A stretch of DNA of 64,000 bases from Enterobacter cancerogenus (GTDB lineage Bacteria > Pseudomonadota > Gammaproteobacteria > Enterobacterales > Enterobacteriaceae): the NCBI GenBank assembly GCA_000773965.1, contig JRUP01000038.1, forward strand, positions 47,390 through 111,389, in the 5' to 3' direction. Positions 1 to 8,996 of the stretch are shown here, in pieces. A model generated the notes under the pieces. The model had not been told where the DNA came from. It searched no databases and was given only the letters and a program-made list of their open reading frames with translations. Position numbers and translations under genes: made by a program. Within the stretch, counting starts at the first letter, position 1. Each line of letters starts with the position of its first letter.

Positions 1-32
1 TTATGGGTGCGCACCTGATCCGCAGAAACAAT

Positions 33-56
33 AACGCCGCATTTCTGCGGCGTTTT
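33..56. terminator. Hairpin terminator beyond the ibpA 3' end
   Basis: A perfect 9-bp stem (AACGCCGCA 33-41 with TGCGGCGTT 46-54) encloses a 4-nt loop. On the + strand it is followed by a T run, and on the minus strand by ATTGTTT. It lies 19 bp past the ibpA stop codon and can end ibpA transcription, or transcription arriving from outside the window. No ibpB follows ibpA before the window edge, so whether ibpA is in an ibpAB pair cannot be told. Confidence 0.7.
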
Positions 57-74
57 CTTCTCAACACAATATCC

Positions 75-491
75 TTAATTCAGGATTTCAATGCGACGCG
101 GTTTCGCTTCTTCAGGAACGATGCGTTCCAGATCGATGCTCAGCAGGCCCAGTTCGAGACGCGCATCGCGCACCACGATGTGATCGGCCAGCTGGAATTT
201 GCGCTCAAAGTTACGTTCGGCGATACCCTGATACAGGTATTTGCGCTCCGGTTGCTCTTCGGGGTGCGCGCCGCGAATAATCAGCACATTGTCGTGTGAG
301 GTAATATCTAACTCGCTCTGGGCAAAGCCCGCAACGGCAATGGTGATGCGATAGTGGTTTTCATCCACCAGCTCAACGTTGTACGGAGGATAGCCACCAT
401 TGGCCTGGTTCTGATTGGACTCAAGCAGACTAAACAGACGGTCGAAACCAATAGCAGAACGATAAAGCGGAGTGAGATCAAAGTTACGCAT
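75..491 (-). CDS. ibpA: Small heat-shock chaperone IbpA
   Basis: This 138-residue alpha-crystallin/Hsp20 protein is an ATP-independent holdase. It binds aggregating cytoplasmic proteins and passes them to DnaK and ClpB. The N-terminus ([20 protein letters not shown]) is the classic IbpA start. The crystallin domain covers roughly residues 35-125, with the G-L-L strand near 114, and an I-E-I anchoring motif sits at the C-terminus. The start at 491 is chosen over a longer in-frame extension because it matches the family and follows an AGGAG ribosome-binding site buried in a thermometer-like leader. A sigma-32 promoter precedes it. It is convergent with nothing in the window and divergent from yidQ, as in E. 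coli. Confidence 0.96.
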   Translation of the reverse strand: MRNFDLTPLYRSAIGFDRLFSLLESNQNQANGGYPPYNVELVDENHYRITIAVAGFAQSELDITSHDNVLIIRGAHPEEQPERKYLYQGIAERNFERKFQLADHIVVRDARLELGLLSIDLERIVPEEAKPRRIEILN

Positions 492-590
492 AAAAAGACT
501 CCTGAAAATCAGCAAGTTTTGGCAACCTTCCACCATGGACAGGTTGTGCGGCCCGCTGCTGTCCCTGTCGGCAACAGCAACGCGACCGTG
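492..590 (-). promoter_or_regulatory. ROSE-like RNA thermometer in the ibpA 5' leader
   Basis: The roughly 100-nt leader between the sigma-32 promoter and the ibpA ATG can fold. Just before the start codon it reads TTGCTGATTTTCAGGAGTC, in which the TTGCTGA segment can pair with the TCAGGAG Shine-Dalgarno region. That is the hallmark of ROSE elements that mask the ribosome site at low temperature. A second inverted pair (CTGTTGCCGACAGGGACAG) lies upstream. The assignment rests on position, family precedent (ibpA leaders are ROSE elements) and the visible anti-SD segment; no folding was computed. Confidence 0.72.
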
Positions 591-596
591 AAGTAA

Positions 597-624
597 AAAT
601 GGGTGCGCTTTGATCGCTTTCAAG
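597..624 (-). promoter_or_regulatory. Sigma-32 promoter of ibpA
   Basis: On the minus strand a -35 element CTTGAA (619-624) is followed after 15 bp by CCCATTT (597-603). This fits the heat-shock consensus CTTGAAA / CCCCATNT. It stands about 100 bp upstream of the ibpA start codon, leaving room for the thermometer leader. Confidence 0.78.
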
Positions 625-768
625 GGCAATGCGTATTTTTTTACAGCAATTTTGACGAAATAGCATACACTCAGAAATTCTTCGCCTGCATTGCATGACA
701 TCGCCACAGAGCTTTGCTGCAGCAGGAGACACACTCCAGCCAGAAGTGATGGCTGTAGGGATGATGAA

Positions 769-1116
769 ATGAAAATGATGAAAAGCTTTCCGCTCACCGG
801 CCTGCTGGTCTGCGGCGTTTTGACTACTTCGGGTTGCTCCAGCGTCATGTCTCACACTGGCGCCAGCCAGGGTTATTATCCCGGCACTCGCGCCAGCGCA
901 GATATGATTGCCGATGACAATACCAGCTGGGCGATAAAGCCGCTGGCGGTGATCGATCTGCCCTTCTCCGCCGTACTGGATACGATTTTGTTGCCGTGGG
1001 ATTACTTCCGCACTGACAAAGATTCGGCGCATGACCGTGTGCTGCAAAGCGAAAAATTGGCTGGCACTGACGCCAGCCTGGCGACTGCCGCCGCTATGCC
1101 TTCGACGTCGCACTGA
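769..1116 (+). CDS. yidQ: YidQ, YceK/YidQ-family lipoprotein
   Basis: A 115-residue small lipoprotein with a Lys-rich start, a hydrophobic stretch (residues 7-18) and a signal-peptidase II site ending T-S-G-C, giving lipidated Cys23. The body shows the family features '[13 protein letters not shown]' and '[17 protein letters not shown]'. Its molecular role is unknown; family members are envelope proteins. The start at 769 was preferred over an upstream in-frame ATG at 691 because it places the signal peptide at the N-terminus. It lies next to ibpA and yidR as in E. coli. Its last 23 bp overlap the 3' end of yidR on the other strand. Confidence 0.88.
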   Translation: MKMMKSFPLTGLLVCGVLTTSGCSSVMSHTGASQGYYPGTRASADMIADDNTSWAIKPLAVIDLPFSAVLDTILLPWDYFRTDKDSAHDRVLQSEKLAGTDASLATAAAMPSTSH

Positions 1117-2356
1117 CGCAGAACAGCTGGCGCCAGCCCTCAATTTCCCGCATATAAGCGATCTGTTTGCCGTCCGGTGACCACACTACCGCATCACCGG
1201 AAGGCGGCTGCTCGCTGCGTTTGGTTAAACGCGTGACGTGCCCGGTCGCCACATCACAGCGCATCACGCTGTTATCGCAAATAAAAGCGATTGCCTCGCC
1301 TGACGGCTGCCAGCTGAATGCCGACTGAATAGTGCTGCTGAGCCGCGTGATTTGACACGGTGAACCACCGTTAGGCGACACACGCCACAGCTGTACAACG
1401 CCCTGCTCATCCGCCATCAGGAAGGCGATGGTGCTGCCGTCCGGCGACGCGCGCAGCCAGTGACGTGGCTGCAATGCTAACCCTTTACTGTGCGTGATGC
1501 GGCGCTGCTGCACACCGGCAGGCGGTGCAGGCAGTTTATCCGCCGTGCCCTGTAACGGTGATGCACCGGGTTTGGCGTAATCACTCAGCGCCTCGGGCAA
1601 ATCCACTACAAACACTTCCGGCACTTTATCGCCGTTGGCAGCACGCGTATCACCGATAAACGCCAGCGCCCAACGCTGCCAGCTGCCGTCTTCTTTCTGA
1701 TACCCACGATCGCCAATCCAGCCCTCTTCATAAGCACGGTCAATCTGATCGCTGCCCGGCTGCGGATCGCGCGTGGTTTGGCTCACCAGCACGCAGTAAT
1801 GGCTGCCATCGTATTCACGGGGATGCTGTTTCGGCGGACACACCGGATGCAGCGGTACGGCCACGCCGACATTACGCAGATCCTCACGCGCATCTTTTTC
1901 ATGCATCACATGGTCGTTATAGGTAAAACTCAGGCGCGATCCGTCTGGACTGAACACATGGACATGCGAGCCGCCGCGCAATGCGCCGGGCGTATAAGGT
2001 GCGGTAATGTCACAGGCATCGAGATTTTCCGCATTGCCCTGCTGCACAATGACGCCGCGACGATGATGGAAATCATAATGCCAGTGCGCATCGGGATGCT
2101 CAGGGCCATGGATACATACATAGCGCGGCGGCAGATCCGGGCTGACGGTCACCACGCCGACATGCGCACCGTCGCGTGCCTGATACAGCACCTCGACCGC
2201 ACCGCTCGCGACGTTGACGCGTTCGATGGTCAGACTGGTAAAGGACGCGCCCGACGGACGAACATCAAACGCCAGCCACTGGCTGTCCGCGGTCCAGACG
2301 TTGATATTGGTGAGCTGATGATGACGCTGTGCAAAGGTGAGTTGTTTTTCTGACAT
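1094..2356 (-). CDS. yidR: YidR, TolB-like beta-propeller protein (DUF3748)
   Basis: A 420-residue protein of the DUF3748/YidR family. Repeated blade motifs of the WD/TolB kind are visible, for example SPDGSTIAFL near residue 330 and SPDGKQIAYM near residue 395, together with an earlier FSPDGSRLSF. These indicate a six- or seven-bladed propeller. There is no signal peptide or membrane segment, so a cytoplasmic location is likely. No enzymatic residues are recognisable and the function is not established. Synteny with ibpA-yidQ supports the name. The 3' end overlaps yidQ tail to tail. Confidence 0.9.
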   Translation of the reverse strand: MSEKQLTFAQRHHQLTNINVWTADSQWLAFDVRPSGASFTSLTIERVNVASGAVEVLYQARDGAHVGVVTVSPDLPPRYVCIHGPEHPDAHWHYDFHHRRGVIVQQGNAENLDACDITAPYTPGALRGGSHVHVFSPDGSRLSFTYNDHVMHEKDAREDLRNVGVAVPLHPVCPPKQHPREYDGSHYCVLVSQTTRDPQPGSDQIDRAYEEGWIGDRGYQKEDGSWQRWALAFIGDTRAANGDKVPEVFVVDLPEALSDYAKPGASPLQGTADKLPAPPAGVQQRRITHSKGLALQPRHWLRASPDGSTIAFLMADEQGVVQLWRVSPNGGSPCQITRLSSTIQSAFSWQPSGEAIAFICDNSVMRCDVATGHVTRLTKRSEQPPSGDAVVWSPDGKQIAYMREIEGWRQLFCVSATSKA

Positions 2357-2485
2357 GAGGCAACCTTACATCCAACAGTTGCCGAACAAAGTACGCGATT
2401 ATGGGGTGAGGTGCAGCAGGCACAGCGCAATAATTTGCGAACAGTTGGCGTAATTCAATACGAATCGATCACGTCAGGAATGAGT

Positions 2486-2618
2486 GATAGATTGCGCGAT
2501 AAATCATGAACAGATCGCGCAATGAATGGCTGACAGATTGCGTGATAAATCGTGAACAGACACGCAATAAATGGCGCCGCTACGCATCGCAGGGCGTTGT
2601 AGCGGCGCCATTTATCGC
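2486..2618. repeat. Array of three inverted repeats downstream of dgoT
   Basis: Three hairpins follow one another in the yidR-dgoT gap. Hairpin 1 pairs ATTGCGCGA (2491-2499) with TCGCGCAAT (2515-2523). Hairpin 2, starting 46 bp further on, pairs ATTGCGTG (2537-2544) with CACGCAAT (2561-2568); the spacer GATAAATC-TGAACAGA is shared. Hairpin 3 is a perfect 15-bp stem, AAATGGCGCCGCTAC (2569-2583) with its complement at 2599-2613, extendable by two pairs. There is no T run, so this is not a simple rho-independent terminator for dgoT. It resembles dispersed REP-like repeats. Confidence 0.75.
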
Positions 2619-2628
2619 ACGTTATCGA

Positions 2629-3921
2629 TCACCCAACCCGCTTCACATCCCCGACCAGCAGGATATAGGAGAGCGCACCAACCAAGGCCACGGCGGAGAT
2701 ATACACCAGCGCCGGGGCGAAGCCGTAATCCTGTGCCAGATAGCCCACCACCAGCGGTACCGTGATGCCACCCAATCCACCGATAAAGTTGAACATCCCA
2801 CCGGTTAAACCGATCAGGCGAACCGGCGCCAGCGACGACACCAGCGACCAGGTAATAGAGGCGAAGCCGTTGCCGAAGAACGCGATGGCCATCAGCGTCA
2901 TAATCCACACCGGATCGTTGGTGTAGTTGGCACCCATGATGCAGGTAGAGATCAGCAATCCACAGATAATCGGCGTTTTACGCGCAAAACCAAGGGAACG
3001 CCCGCTGCGTACCAGACGATCGGCCACGATGCCAGAAAGAATCACACCAAAGAAGGCGGCCAGAAACGGCACTGTCGTCATGAAACCGGCCGTGAGCGCA
3101 GAGATGTGTTTTTCCTGCGTCAGATAGTTCGGGAACCAGGTCAGGAAGAACCACAGCGTAGAGGTAACAGCGAACTGCCCAAGGTACACGCCGCACAGCT
3201 TGCGATGGAACACCAGTTTCCAGTCGGCGGCAGTGAGTTTGGTGCGCGTTTTTTTCGCCGCGGGTGCATCGCCGTCCACCATCGCACCCCCTTCACGGAT
3301 ATAGTCCAGTTCCGCCTGGTTGATGCCTTTGCTCTGGCTTGGGGCTTGATAGAACTTGATCCACACCAGCGACCAGATGATGCCGATGCCGCCTGTGATG
3401 ATGAACACCCAGTGCCAGCTCAACAGTTCCTGAATCCAGATCAGCAACGGTGTGAGAAAAGCGAGACCGACAAACTGACCAGAGGTATAAAAGCCCACGG
3501 CAGAGGCACGCTCCTGCTCCGGGAACCAGCTGGTGACCAGACGATTGTTGGTCGGGAACGCAGGCGCTTCAAAGATGCCGGTGATGGCACGCAAGCCAAT
3601 CAGCGATAATAATCCGCTGGCAAAACCCTGGAATAACGTGGCGACCGACCAGCCGAAGATGGCAATAAAATAGGTCAGGCGGGAACCGACGCGATCGAGG
3701 AACCAGCCGCCGGGGATCTGGCACAGCGTATATAACCAGGCAAAGGCAGAGAAGACATATCCCATCTCCGCTTTACTGATGCCGAACTCTTCCTGAATAT
3801 GCGCAGAGGCCACCGCTAAATTAGCGCGGTCGACATAGCAAATCACTACCGTAATAAAGATCATCAGCAGCGTAATATAACGACGCCGGGTGGGTTTGGC
3901 CTGAACAGCAGAGAGATCCAT
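2629..3921 (-). CDS. dgoT: D-galactonate/H+ symporter DgoT
   Basis: A 430-residue major facilitator of the anion:cation symporter family, with twelve hydrophobic segments and a charged N-terminus (QAKPTRRRY). Family motifs include [20 protein letters not shown] (TM2-loop) and [17 protein letters not shown] (TM4). In E. coli, DgoT imports D-galactonate with protons. It is the last gene of the dgo cluster, but 297 bp containing an ERIC element separate it from dgoD, so it may have its own promoter or depend on read-through. The assignment rests on the family pattern and the complete dgo context. Confidence 0.92.
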   Translation of the reverse strand: MDLSAVQAKPTRRRYITLLMIFITVVICYVDRANLAVASAHIQEEFGISKAEMGYVFSAFAWLYTLCQIPGGWFLDRVGSRLTYFIAIFGWSVATLFQGFASGLLSLIGLRAITGIFEAPAFPTNNRLVTSWFPEQERASAVGFYTSGQFVGLAFLTPLLIWIQELLSWHWVFIITGGIGIIWSLVWIKFYQAPSQSKGINQAELDYIREGGAMVDGDAPAAKKTRTKLTAADWKLVFHRKLCGVYLGQFAVTSTLWFFLTWFPNYLTQEKHISALTAGFMTTVPFLAAFFGVILSGIVADRLVRSGRSLGFARKTPIICGLLISTCIMGANYTNDPVWIMTLMAIAFFGNGFASITWSLVSSLAPVRLIGLTGGMFNFIGGLGGITVPLVVGYLAQDYGFAPALVYISAVALVGALSYILLVGDVKRVG

Positions 3922-4106
3922 GGTGTGTCTCCGTAATCATATTTGTAGTTCAGGCGTGACGATGCCCGCCGCTACAAATGCAGGGTAAGGATAGTGAAGG
4001 TAAAACCGCACAGGCGGTAAATGTCATTTGCCGGGAAAAAGGCTGAGCGAGGCCCTATGCCTTATTCCACCGGCATATCTTTATCTAAAAGATTTTATAA
4101 ATTCTT

Positions 4107-4219
4107 ATACCCTAAATAATTCGACGTGCAGAATGGTGGCATGGGAATACACTCCCAAGAGCTTACTTAAGGTGAGTAAGCACAGCCAACGCATCTGTCG
4201 CTTAAATTATGACGAGTAT
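4107..4219. repeat. ERIC element between dgoD and dgoT
   Basis: This stretch begins ATACCCTAAATAATTCG and ends ATTATGACGAGTAT, the two terminal arms of the enterobacterial repetitive intergenic consensus. The middle part (CAAGAGCTTACTTAAG, then GTAAGCACAGCCAACGC) matches the ERIC core, including a shortened right half. The right end touches the last base of the dgoD stop codon. Transcribed as part of the dgo mRNA it would fold into a long imperfect hairpin. Confidence 0.85.
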
Positions 4220-5367
4220 TACCACTCAGCGACCGTTCCGTCTGGGAAACGCCATAATGGATTACGCCAGTCTGGTGCATTCTTACTTCTTTCAATCACC
4301 AGCTCTTCGTTAATTTCCACGCCGAGACCCGGTTTATTCAGTGGATAGAAGTGACCATCATCCATTTTGAAATCATCTTTATTGATAACGTAATCCAGCA
4401 GTTCAGCACCCTGATTATAGTGAATGCCCATGCTCTGCTCCTGGAACACCGCGTTGCGTGAAACGAAATCGACATGCAGGCAGGCAGCCAGCGCGATTGG
4501 GCCGAGCGGACAGTGTGGTGCCAGCGCTACATCGTAAGACTCTGCCATCGCGGCAATTTTGTAGCACTCGGTGATACCGCCCGCATGCGACAGATCCGGT
4601 TGCAGAATCGCCAGGCCCCCCGCTTCCAGCACGCGTTTGAACTCGAAGCGCGAGAACATACGTTCGCCTGCGGCAATCGGAATATGGGTTTGCGCCGCCA
4701 GACGCGGATAGTATTCTGCCTGCTCCGCCAGCACCGGCTCTTCAATGAACAGCGGACGATACGGCTCCAGCTCTTTGATCAGCACTTTCGCCATTGGCGC
4801 ACTGACGCGGCCATGGAAATCGAGACCGAACTCAATCTCTTTGCCAAAGGCTTCACGAATCTGTGCCACGGTATTCACCGCTGCATCCACTTTGCGCGAG
4901 TTGTCGATAATGCCCATCTCTTCGCATCCATTCAGCTTGAAGGTGTCGAAGCCAATCTTGCGCAGTTTCTTGATGCCGTCGACCACTTCTTCCGGACGAT
5001 CGCCCCCCACCCAGCTGTAAGCCTTGATGCTGTCACGCACCAAACCACCAAGCAGCTGATACACCGGCACACCCAGCGCTTTGCCTTTGATATCCCACAA
5101 TGCCTGATCGATACCGGCGATGGCGCTCATCAAAATCGGACCACCGCGATAGAATCCACCGCGATACATCACCTGCCACAAATCGTTGATGCGTGCCGGG
5201 TCCTGACCAATCAGATATTCCGACAGCTCATGCACAGCCGCTTCGACGCTGCGCGCGCGCCCTTCAATCACCGGTTCGCCCCAGCCAACGATGCCTTCGT
5301 CGGTTTCGATTTTCAGGAACATCCAGCGCGGCGGCAGGCGATAAGTGGTCAGTTTGGTAATTTTCAT
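4219..5367 (-). CDS. dgoD: D-galactonate dehydratase DgoD
   Basis: This 382-residue enolase-superfamily enzyme (mandelate-racemase subgroup) dehydrates D-galactonate to 2-dehydro-3-deoxy-D-galactonate. The Mg ligands and general acid/base residues can be placed: D183 and H185 in GLDFHGR, E209 in FIEEP, E235 in AAGERMF and H285 in APHCPLG, at the numbering expected for the E. coli enzyme. Length equals the family's 382. Its ATG overlaps the dgoA TGA (ATGA), which suggests translational coupling. An ERIC repeat abuts its stop codon. Confidence 0.97.
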   Translation of the reverse strand: MKITKLTTYRLPPRWMFLKIETDEGIVGWGEPVIEGRARSVEAAVHELSEYLIGQDPARINDLWQVMYRGGFYRGGPILMSAIAGIDQALWDIKGKALGVPVYQLLGGLVRDSIKAYSWVGGDRPEEVVDGIKKLRKIGFDTFKLNGCEEMGIIDNSRKVDAAVNTVAQIREAFGKEIEFGLDFHGRVSAPMAKVLIKELEPYRPLFIEEPVLAEQAEYYPRLAAQTHIPIAAGERMFSRFEFKRVLEAGGLAILQPDLSHAGGITECYKIAAMAESYDVALAPHCPLGPIALAACLHVDFVSRNAVFQEQSMGIHYNQGAELLDYVINKDDFKMDDGHFYPLNKPGLGVEINEELVIERSKNAPDWRNPLWRFPDGTVAEW

Positions 5368-5981
5368 CGTACAGCATCCTTATAAGCAGCAATAAATGCG
5401 CGAGCTTTCTCCACAGTGCGCGACAGCGGCTGGCCAGCGCGATAGAGATCGCTGCCCAAACCTGCGCCAATGCAGCCTGCGGCCATAAATTCATGCAGGT
5501 TTTCCGGCGTCACTCCGCCCACCGCAAACACCGGCACTTCCGGCGGTAGCACGGCTTTCAGGGCTTTGATATAGCCGGGGCCAAATGCCGAGGACGGGAA
5601 GATTTTCAGCGCCTGTGCGCCCGCCTGCAGAGCGGTGAACGCTTCGGTGGCGGTGGCGCAACCGGCTGCAACAATCATCCCTTTCGCCACGGCCTGACGG
5701 ATGACTGCCGCATCGGTATTCGGCGTCACCACCAGCTTGCTGTTAAGCGTGGCCAGTTCATCGACCTGCGCCGGATGCAACACGGTGCCCGCACCGATCA
5801 GCGCTTTATCGCCGAAAGTCTGCACCATCGCGCCGATGCTTTTGGCCCATTCCGGGGAATTCAGCGGGATCTCAATGGCATCGAAACCCGCTTCGATCAG
5901 GGCACCTACGTGCGCTTCGGCCTCGTCTGGCGTGATGCCACGCAGGATGGCGATCAATGGCAATTTAGTGTGCCAGGTCAT
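5364..5981 (-). CDS. dgoA: 2-dehydro-3-deoxy-6-phosphogalactonate aldolase DgoA
   Basis: A 205-residue class I aldolase of the KDPG/KHG family. It splits 2-dehydro-3-deoxy-6-phosphogalactonate into pyruvate and glyceraldehyde 3-phosphate. The Schiff-base lysine is K126 in [15 protein letters not shown], and the catalytic Glu is E37 in AIEIPLNSP. The ATG at 5981 is chosen over an in-frame TTG six bases earlier. It follows AAGGAG by 8 nt and gives the family length and the usual lysine number. Its 5' end overlaps dgoK by 17 bp and its stop overlaps the dgoD start. Confidence 0.96.
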   Translation of the reverse strand: MTWHTKLPLIAILRGITPDEAEAHVGALIEAGFDAIEIPLNSPEWAKSIGAMVQTFGDKALIGAGTVLHPAQVDELATLNSKLVVTPNTDAAVIRQAVAKGMIVAAGCATATEAFTALQAGAQALKIFPSSAFGPGYIKALKAVLPPEVPVFAVGGVTPENLHEFMAAGCIGAGLGSDLYRAGQPLSRTVEKARAFIAAYKDAVR

Positions 5982-6840
5982 CTGCAATACTCCTTATTCC
6001 ATGCTGGAACGCGCGGTCGCCTTCCAGGGTAACTGAATCCATGCCGATAAATTGCAGCGCCTGCTGATAACGCTGCGCCAGCGCATTTCCAGCAATAATG
6101 ATGATCGGTTGACGGCGATCCGCTTGTTGCGTCATCAGCGCCACTTCATGACCAATCAACAGGCCGGATAGAAAATCGCTGATATGGCGGCGATCGCGCG
6201 CGCCCAACACATGAGAAGCGCGCACTTCGAACAGCCGGGAAAGGATCGATGCGTCCTGGCTGCCGACGGTTAAACCTTCACGGAAAGCGGCGGAACTCTC
6301 TTCCTGCTCCGGCAATCCGGCACCGATTAGTGACTGTTTCAGCAGCAGATGATGCAGTTCGCCCGTCATCACCGTGCGGAAATCCTGCACACGCTGCTGT
6401 TCCACCTGCACCCATTTGGCATGCGTGCCGGGCATCACATACTGCGTGGCAGGTTGCAGTGCTAGGGCACCCAGCAACTGTGTCTCTTCACCGCGCATCA
6501 CGTTGTAGTTGTCAGCACGTTCGACGCTCAATCCCGGCACGATCCACGCTTTATCTTCAACGCGCGTCAGGCGGCTGCTGAGTTGGTCCAGTGCCACCGG
6601 ACAGGGCAGATAAGGCACCGTAAGCCAGCCGGCGTTACTGCCAACCATGCCCGCCATCACCACCGGCACGTCGTTCACTGGCCAGCCGTCGGTGATGCTG
6701 GCAAAGACCTCTGCAGGCGTGCGTCCGCCAAGACGCGTGACGCCCGCTTCTGACCGGCGCTCATCAACGCAGTCACCCTGCTGATAATGCCAGGCACGCA
6801 GATTGGTTGAGCCCCAATCAATCGCGATATAGCTGGTCAC
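5965..6840 (-). CDS. dgoK: 2-dehydro-3-deoxygalactonokinase DgoK
   Basis: A 291-residue ASKHA-fold sugar kinase that phosphorylates 2-dehydro-3-deoxygalactonate at O6 with ATP. The N-terminal phosphate-1 motif AIDWGSTNLRAW and the 'MPGTHAKWVQV' segment near residue 137 are typical of DgoK. Translation appears to begin at GTG within the overlap with the dgoR stop codon (GTGA), five bases after AAGGAG. It sits between the regulator and the aldolase as in E. coli. Confidence 0.94.
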   Translation of the reverse strand: MTSYIAIDWGSTNLRAWHYQQGDCVDERRSEAGVTRLGGRTPAEVFASITDGWPVNDVPVVMAGMVGSNAGWLTVPYLPCPVALDQLSSRLTRVEDKAWIVPGLSVERADNYNVMRGEETQLLGALALQPATQYVMPGTHAKWVQVEQQRVQDFRTVMTGELHHLLLKQSLIGAGLPEQEESSAAFREGLTVGSQDASILSRLFEVRASHVLGARDRRHISDFLSGLLIGHEVALMTQQADRRQPIIIIAGNALAQRYQQALQFIGMDSVTLEGDRAFQHGIRSIADDLAH

Positions 6841-7535
6841 ATAATCTCCTTGAGTCGGGCGGTGGAGCTGGCGATCATCGCTTTTGCCGCCTGCTCCGCC
6901 GCATCACCATCCTGATGTCGGATGGCATCAAACAGCGCCTTGTGTTCGGCTAAGGTGCGCGGCATGTTGCCGGAATCCGCCATGTAGGTTTTCGCAAACA
7001 CCGCTTTCTGTAACTGGCTGATCGCCACATTAAGCTGCTGCAATACCGGATTGTGCACCGAAGCCAGCACCGCTTCGTGGTAGCGGATATCCGCCTCATT
7101 GAATGCTTCCCGATCGAGATGATGGGCAACCATGTCGTTATAAGCCTGCTCAATCGCCGCCAAATCGTTGGAGGTCGCGCGTTCCGCCGACCAGCGTGCA
7201 ATCTGCGGCTCCACCAGCACGCGCACTTCACTCATGGCGGCAATCAGCCTGGGATCCTGGTCGTGCGCCAGTGCCCATTGCAGGACATCGCTGTCGAGGT
7301 AATTCCACTGATTGCGCGGGGTGACAAAGGCGCCACGGTAACGCTTCATCTCCATCAATCGCTTTGCCATCAGCGAGCGAAATACTTCGCGGATGATGTT
7401 TCGCGAGGTGCCAAAGCGCTCACACAACTCGGCTTCGGCGGGCAACGCGGCGCCCGGCACATACTTCCCTGCTACAATTTCTTCACCCAGCGTCAGGATG
7501 ATGCGCTCGGTTTTGCTTAATTGTTCTTGCGTCAT
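6837..7535 (-). CDS. dgoR: D-galactonate repressor DgoR (GntR/FadR family)
   Basis: A 232-residue regulator. The N-terminal winged helix-turn-helix spans about residues 8-75 (GEEIVAGKYVPGAALPAEAELCERFGTSRNIIREVFRSL). The C-terminal all-helical FCD ligand domain has a histidine-rich metal site (for example RYHEAVLASVHNPVL). In E. coli, DgoR represses the dgo operon and is released by D-galactonate. Being first in the operon it is autoregulated, and a strong inverted repeat lies about 85-120 bp upstream. The start codon ATG at 7535 gives the family length. Confidence 0.94.
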   Translation of the reverse strand: MTQEQLSKTERIILTLGEEIVAGKYVPGAALPAEAELCERFGTSRNIIREVFRSLMAKRLMEMKRYRGAFVTPRNQWNYLDSDVLQWALAHDQDPRLIAAMSEVRVLVEPQIARWSAERATSNDLAAIEQAYNDMVAHHLDREAFNEADIRYHEAVLASVHNPVLQQLNVAISQLQKAVFAKTYMADSGNMPRTLAEHKALFDAIRHQDGDAAEQAAKAMIASSTARLKEIM

Positions 7536-7977
7536 GATGTTCCATTCAGTGAAAGACGGTAGCCCATCAGATTACTGCTTTCGACGCGTGAAAACTAACA
7601 GACACCTCACGTCACGACGCAGATTGTAGTACTAACCAATCAAGCTGTACTACAATCTGGATCACATAATAGACAATTCATCGATGCACAAATGTGCACC
7701 CGACGAAATCGAGCTGAGTGTGAGTTGGGGCATCACTTATGACGAATTAGTGTGCACTCGGCAGAAACTTAGGGGCACCCTCGTTGGGTGATCATTGATG
7801 GCGTACCGGGTGGAAACGGGTCTGATCGTTCGCTGGTTCATCTTTTTGGAGTATGAAGACATGCTTCACAGGAACCGGAACAATCATTCGTCGTGTCGCC
7901 ATTTATGGCGATCAATCGGCATTTGAGGGATGAACTCAGAGAGGCGGACAGCAGCACGCTGCCCGCAAAAGAAAGGA
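7536..7977. other. dgoR-yidA intergenic region (442 bp), no firm gene
   Basis: The left third carries the dgo operator. The rest holds a direct repeat TGTGCAC(C/T)CG(A/G)C at 7693-7704 and 7751-7762, a palindrome TGCACAAATGTGCA overlapping the first copy, and a small hairpin TCGCCAT-TT-ATGGCGA (7896-7911). One possible 26-codon reading frame on the + strand (7853-7933) has its GGAG too close to its ATG, so I do not call it a gene. No E. coli yidX or yidB equivalent is present. Confidence 0.6.
7621..7658. promoter_or_regulatory. DgoR-type operator, 12-bp inverted repeat
   Basis: AGATTGTAGTAC (7621-7632) and its exact complement GTACTACAATCT (7647-7658) flank a 14-bp spacer. The left arm contains TTGTAGTACTA, which fits the FadR-subfamily operator pattern TNGTNNNACNA. 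The right arm fits with one change. The spacing of 26 bp between arms suggests two operator sites on similar helix faces. Its position upstream of dgoR is as expected for autoregulation of the dgo operon. Confidence 0.8.
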
Positions 7978-8787
7978 TTACAGCACTAACTCTTCAATGG
8001 CATGCGCGACGCCATCTTCCATATTGGTTTTGGTCACGAACTGCGCAATGTTTTTGACTGAATCAATGGCATTGCCCATTGCTACGCCGGTTCCCGCGTA
8101 CTCAATCATCGCCAGGTCGTTTTCCTGATCACCAATCGCCATCACTTCCGACTGCTGCAGGCCGAGTTTGTCCGCCAGCATTTTCACGCCGTAGCCTTTG
8201 TTGACCAGCGGGTTGAGAATTTCGAGGTAGTACGGCGCACTTTTCAGGATGGTGTAGCTGTCACGGGCACGCGCAGGCAGGCCAGCAATCGCTTTATCCA
8301 GCAAATGTGGCTTGTCGATCATCATCAGTTTCGGGAAGCGAGTGGCCGGGTCCATCTCTTCTACCGCGCGGTAACGAACTGGAATGCCGGTCAGGCTGGC
8401 TTCGTGGATGGTGTATTCGCTGATGTCTTTGTTTGGCGTGTAGAGGAAGGATTTGTCGAACGCCTGGAAATGCACGCCGAGGTCGCGCGCCAGCTGTTCC
8501 AGATAAAGATAGTCATCAAAGCTCAGCGTTTTTTCCGCCACCACATCGCCGCTATCTGCGCTGTGCACCAGCGCACCGTTGTTACTGATGCAATACTGGC
8601 CGGGCTGCTGCATATCGAGTTCCATCAGATAGCGCTCAATGCCGACCAACGGACGACCGGTCGCCAGCACAATGGAAACGCCTTTATCACGCGCACGACC
8701 AATCGCCGATTTCACCGCCGCCGTCACTTCGTGCTGCGGGTTGAGCAGCGTGCCGTCCATATCGATCGCAATCAATTTTATCGCCAT
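7978..8787 (-). CDS. yidA: HAD-family sugar phosphatase YidA
   Basis: This 269-residue Cof-type (HAD IIB) phosphatase dephosphorylates small sugar phosphates with Mg. Motif I is IDMDGTLL with nucleophile D9 and acid/base D11. Motif II is VLATGRP near residue 42, and motif IV is GDQENDLAMIEYA near residue 220. The inserted cap domain (residues about 85-190) is of the Cof type. Length and sequence match E. coli YidA, which hydrolyses erythrose 4-phosphate and related compounds. It sits alone on the minus strand between dgoR and the XRE gene. Confidence 0.95.
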   Translation of the reverse strand: MAIKLIAIDMDGTLLNPQHEVTAAVKSAIGRARDKGVSIVLATGRPLVGIERYLMELDMQQPGQYCISNNGALVHSADSGDVVAEKTLSFDDYLYLEQLARDLGVHFQAFDKSFLYTPNKDISEYTIHEASLTGIPVRYRAVEEMDPATRFPKLMMIDKPHLLDKAIAGLPARARDSYTILKSAPYYLEILNPLVNKGYGVKMLADKLGLQQSEVMAIGDQENDLAMIEYAGTGVAMGNAIDSVKNIAQFVTKTNMEDGVAHAIEELVL

Positions 8788-8996
8788 AACATCCTCGGTT
8801 AAGTCAGAGTTTGTTTAATGCTAGCGCGATTCAGCTCACATTGACCAGTTAATCGGCAACGGACGGCATGGTTAGTTTGTGTTGCCGCTTCCGATCTAAC
8901 AATTTTCCCTTTTACAGCATGTAAGGTGACGAGGCTAAGTATGCAGTTACTTATGTTTTTTTTAGATGAAATTTTCCTTACCTGAGGACGCATTAA

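Noticed and set aside
4474-5385. A 303-codon open frame on the + strand
   Set aside because: Antisense to dgoD, whose active-site residues are all in place.
7853-7933. A possible 26-residue peptide
   Set aside because: GGAG is only one base from the ATG, and there is no family match. Kept as a finding, not as a gene.
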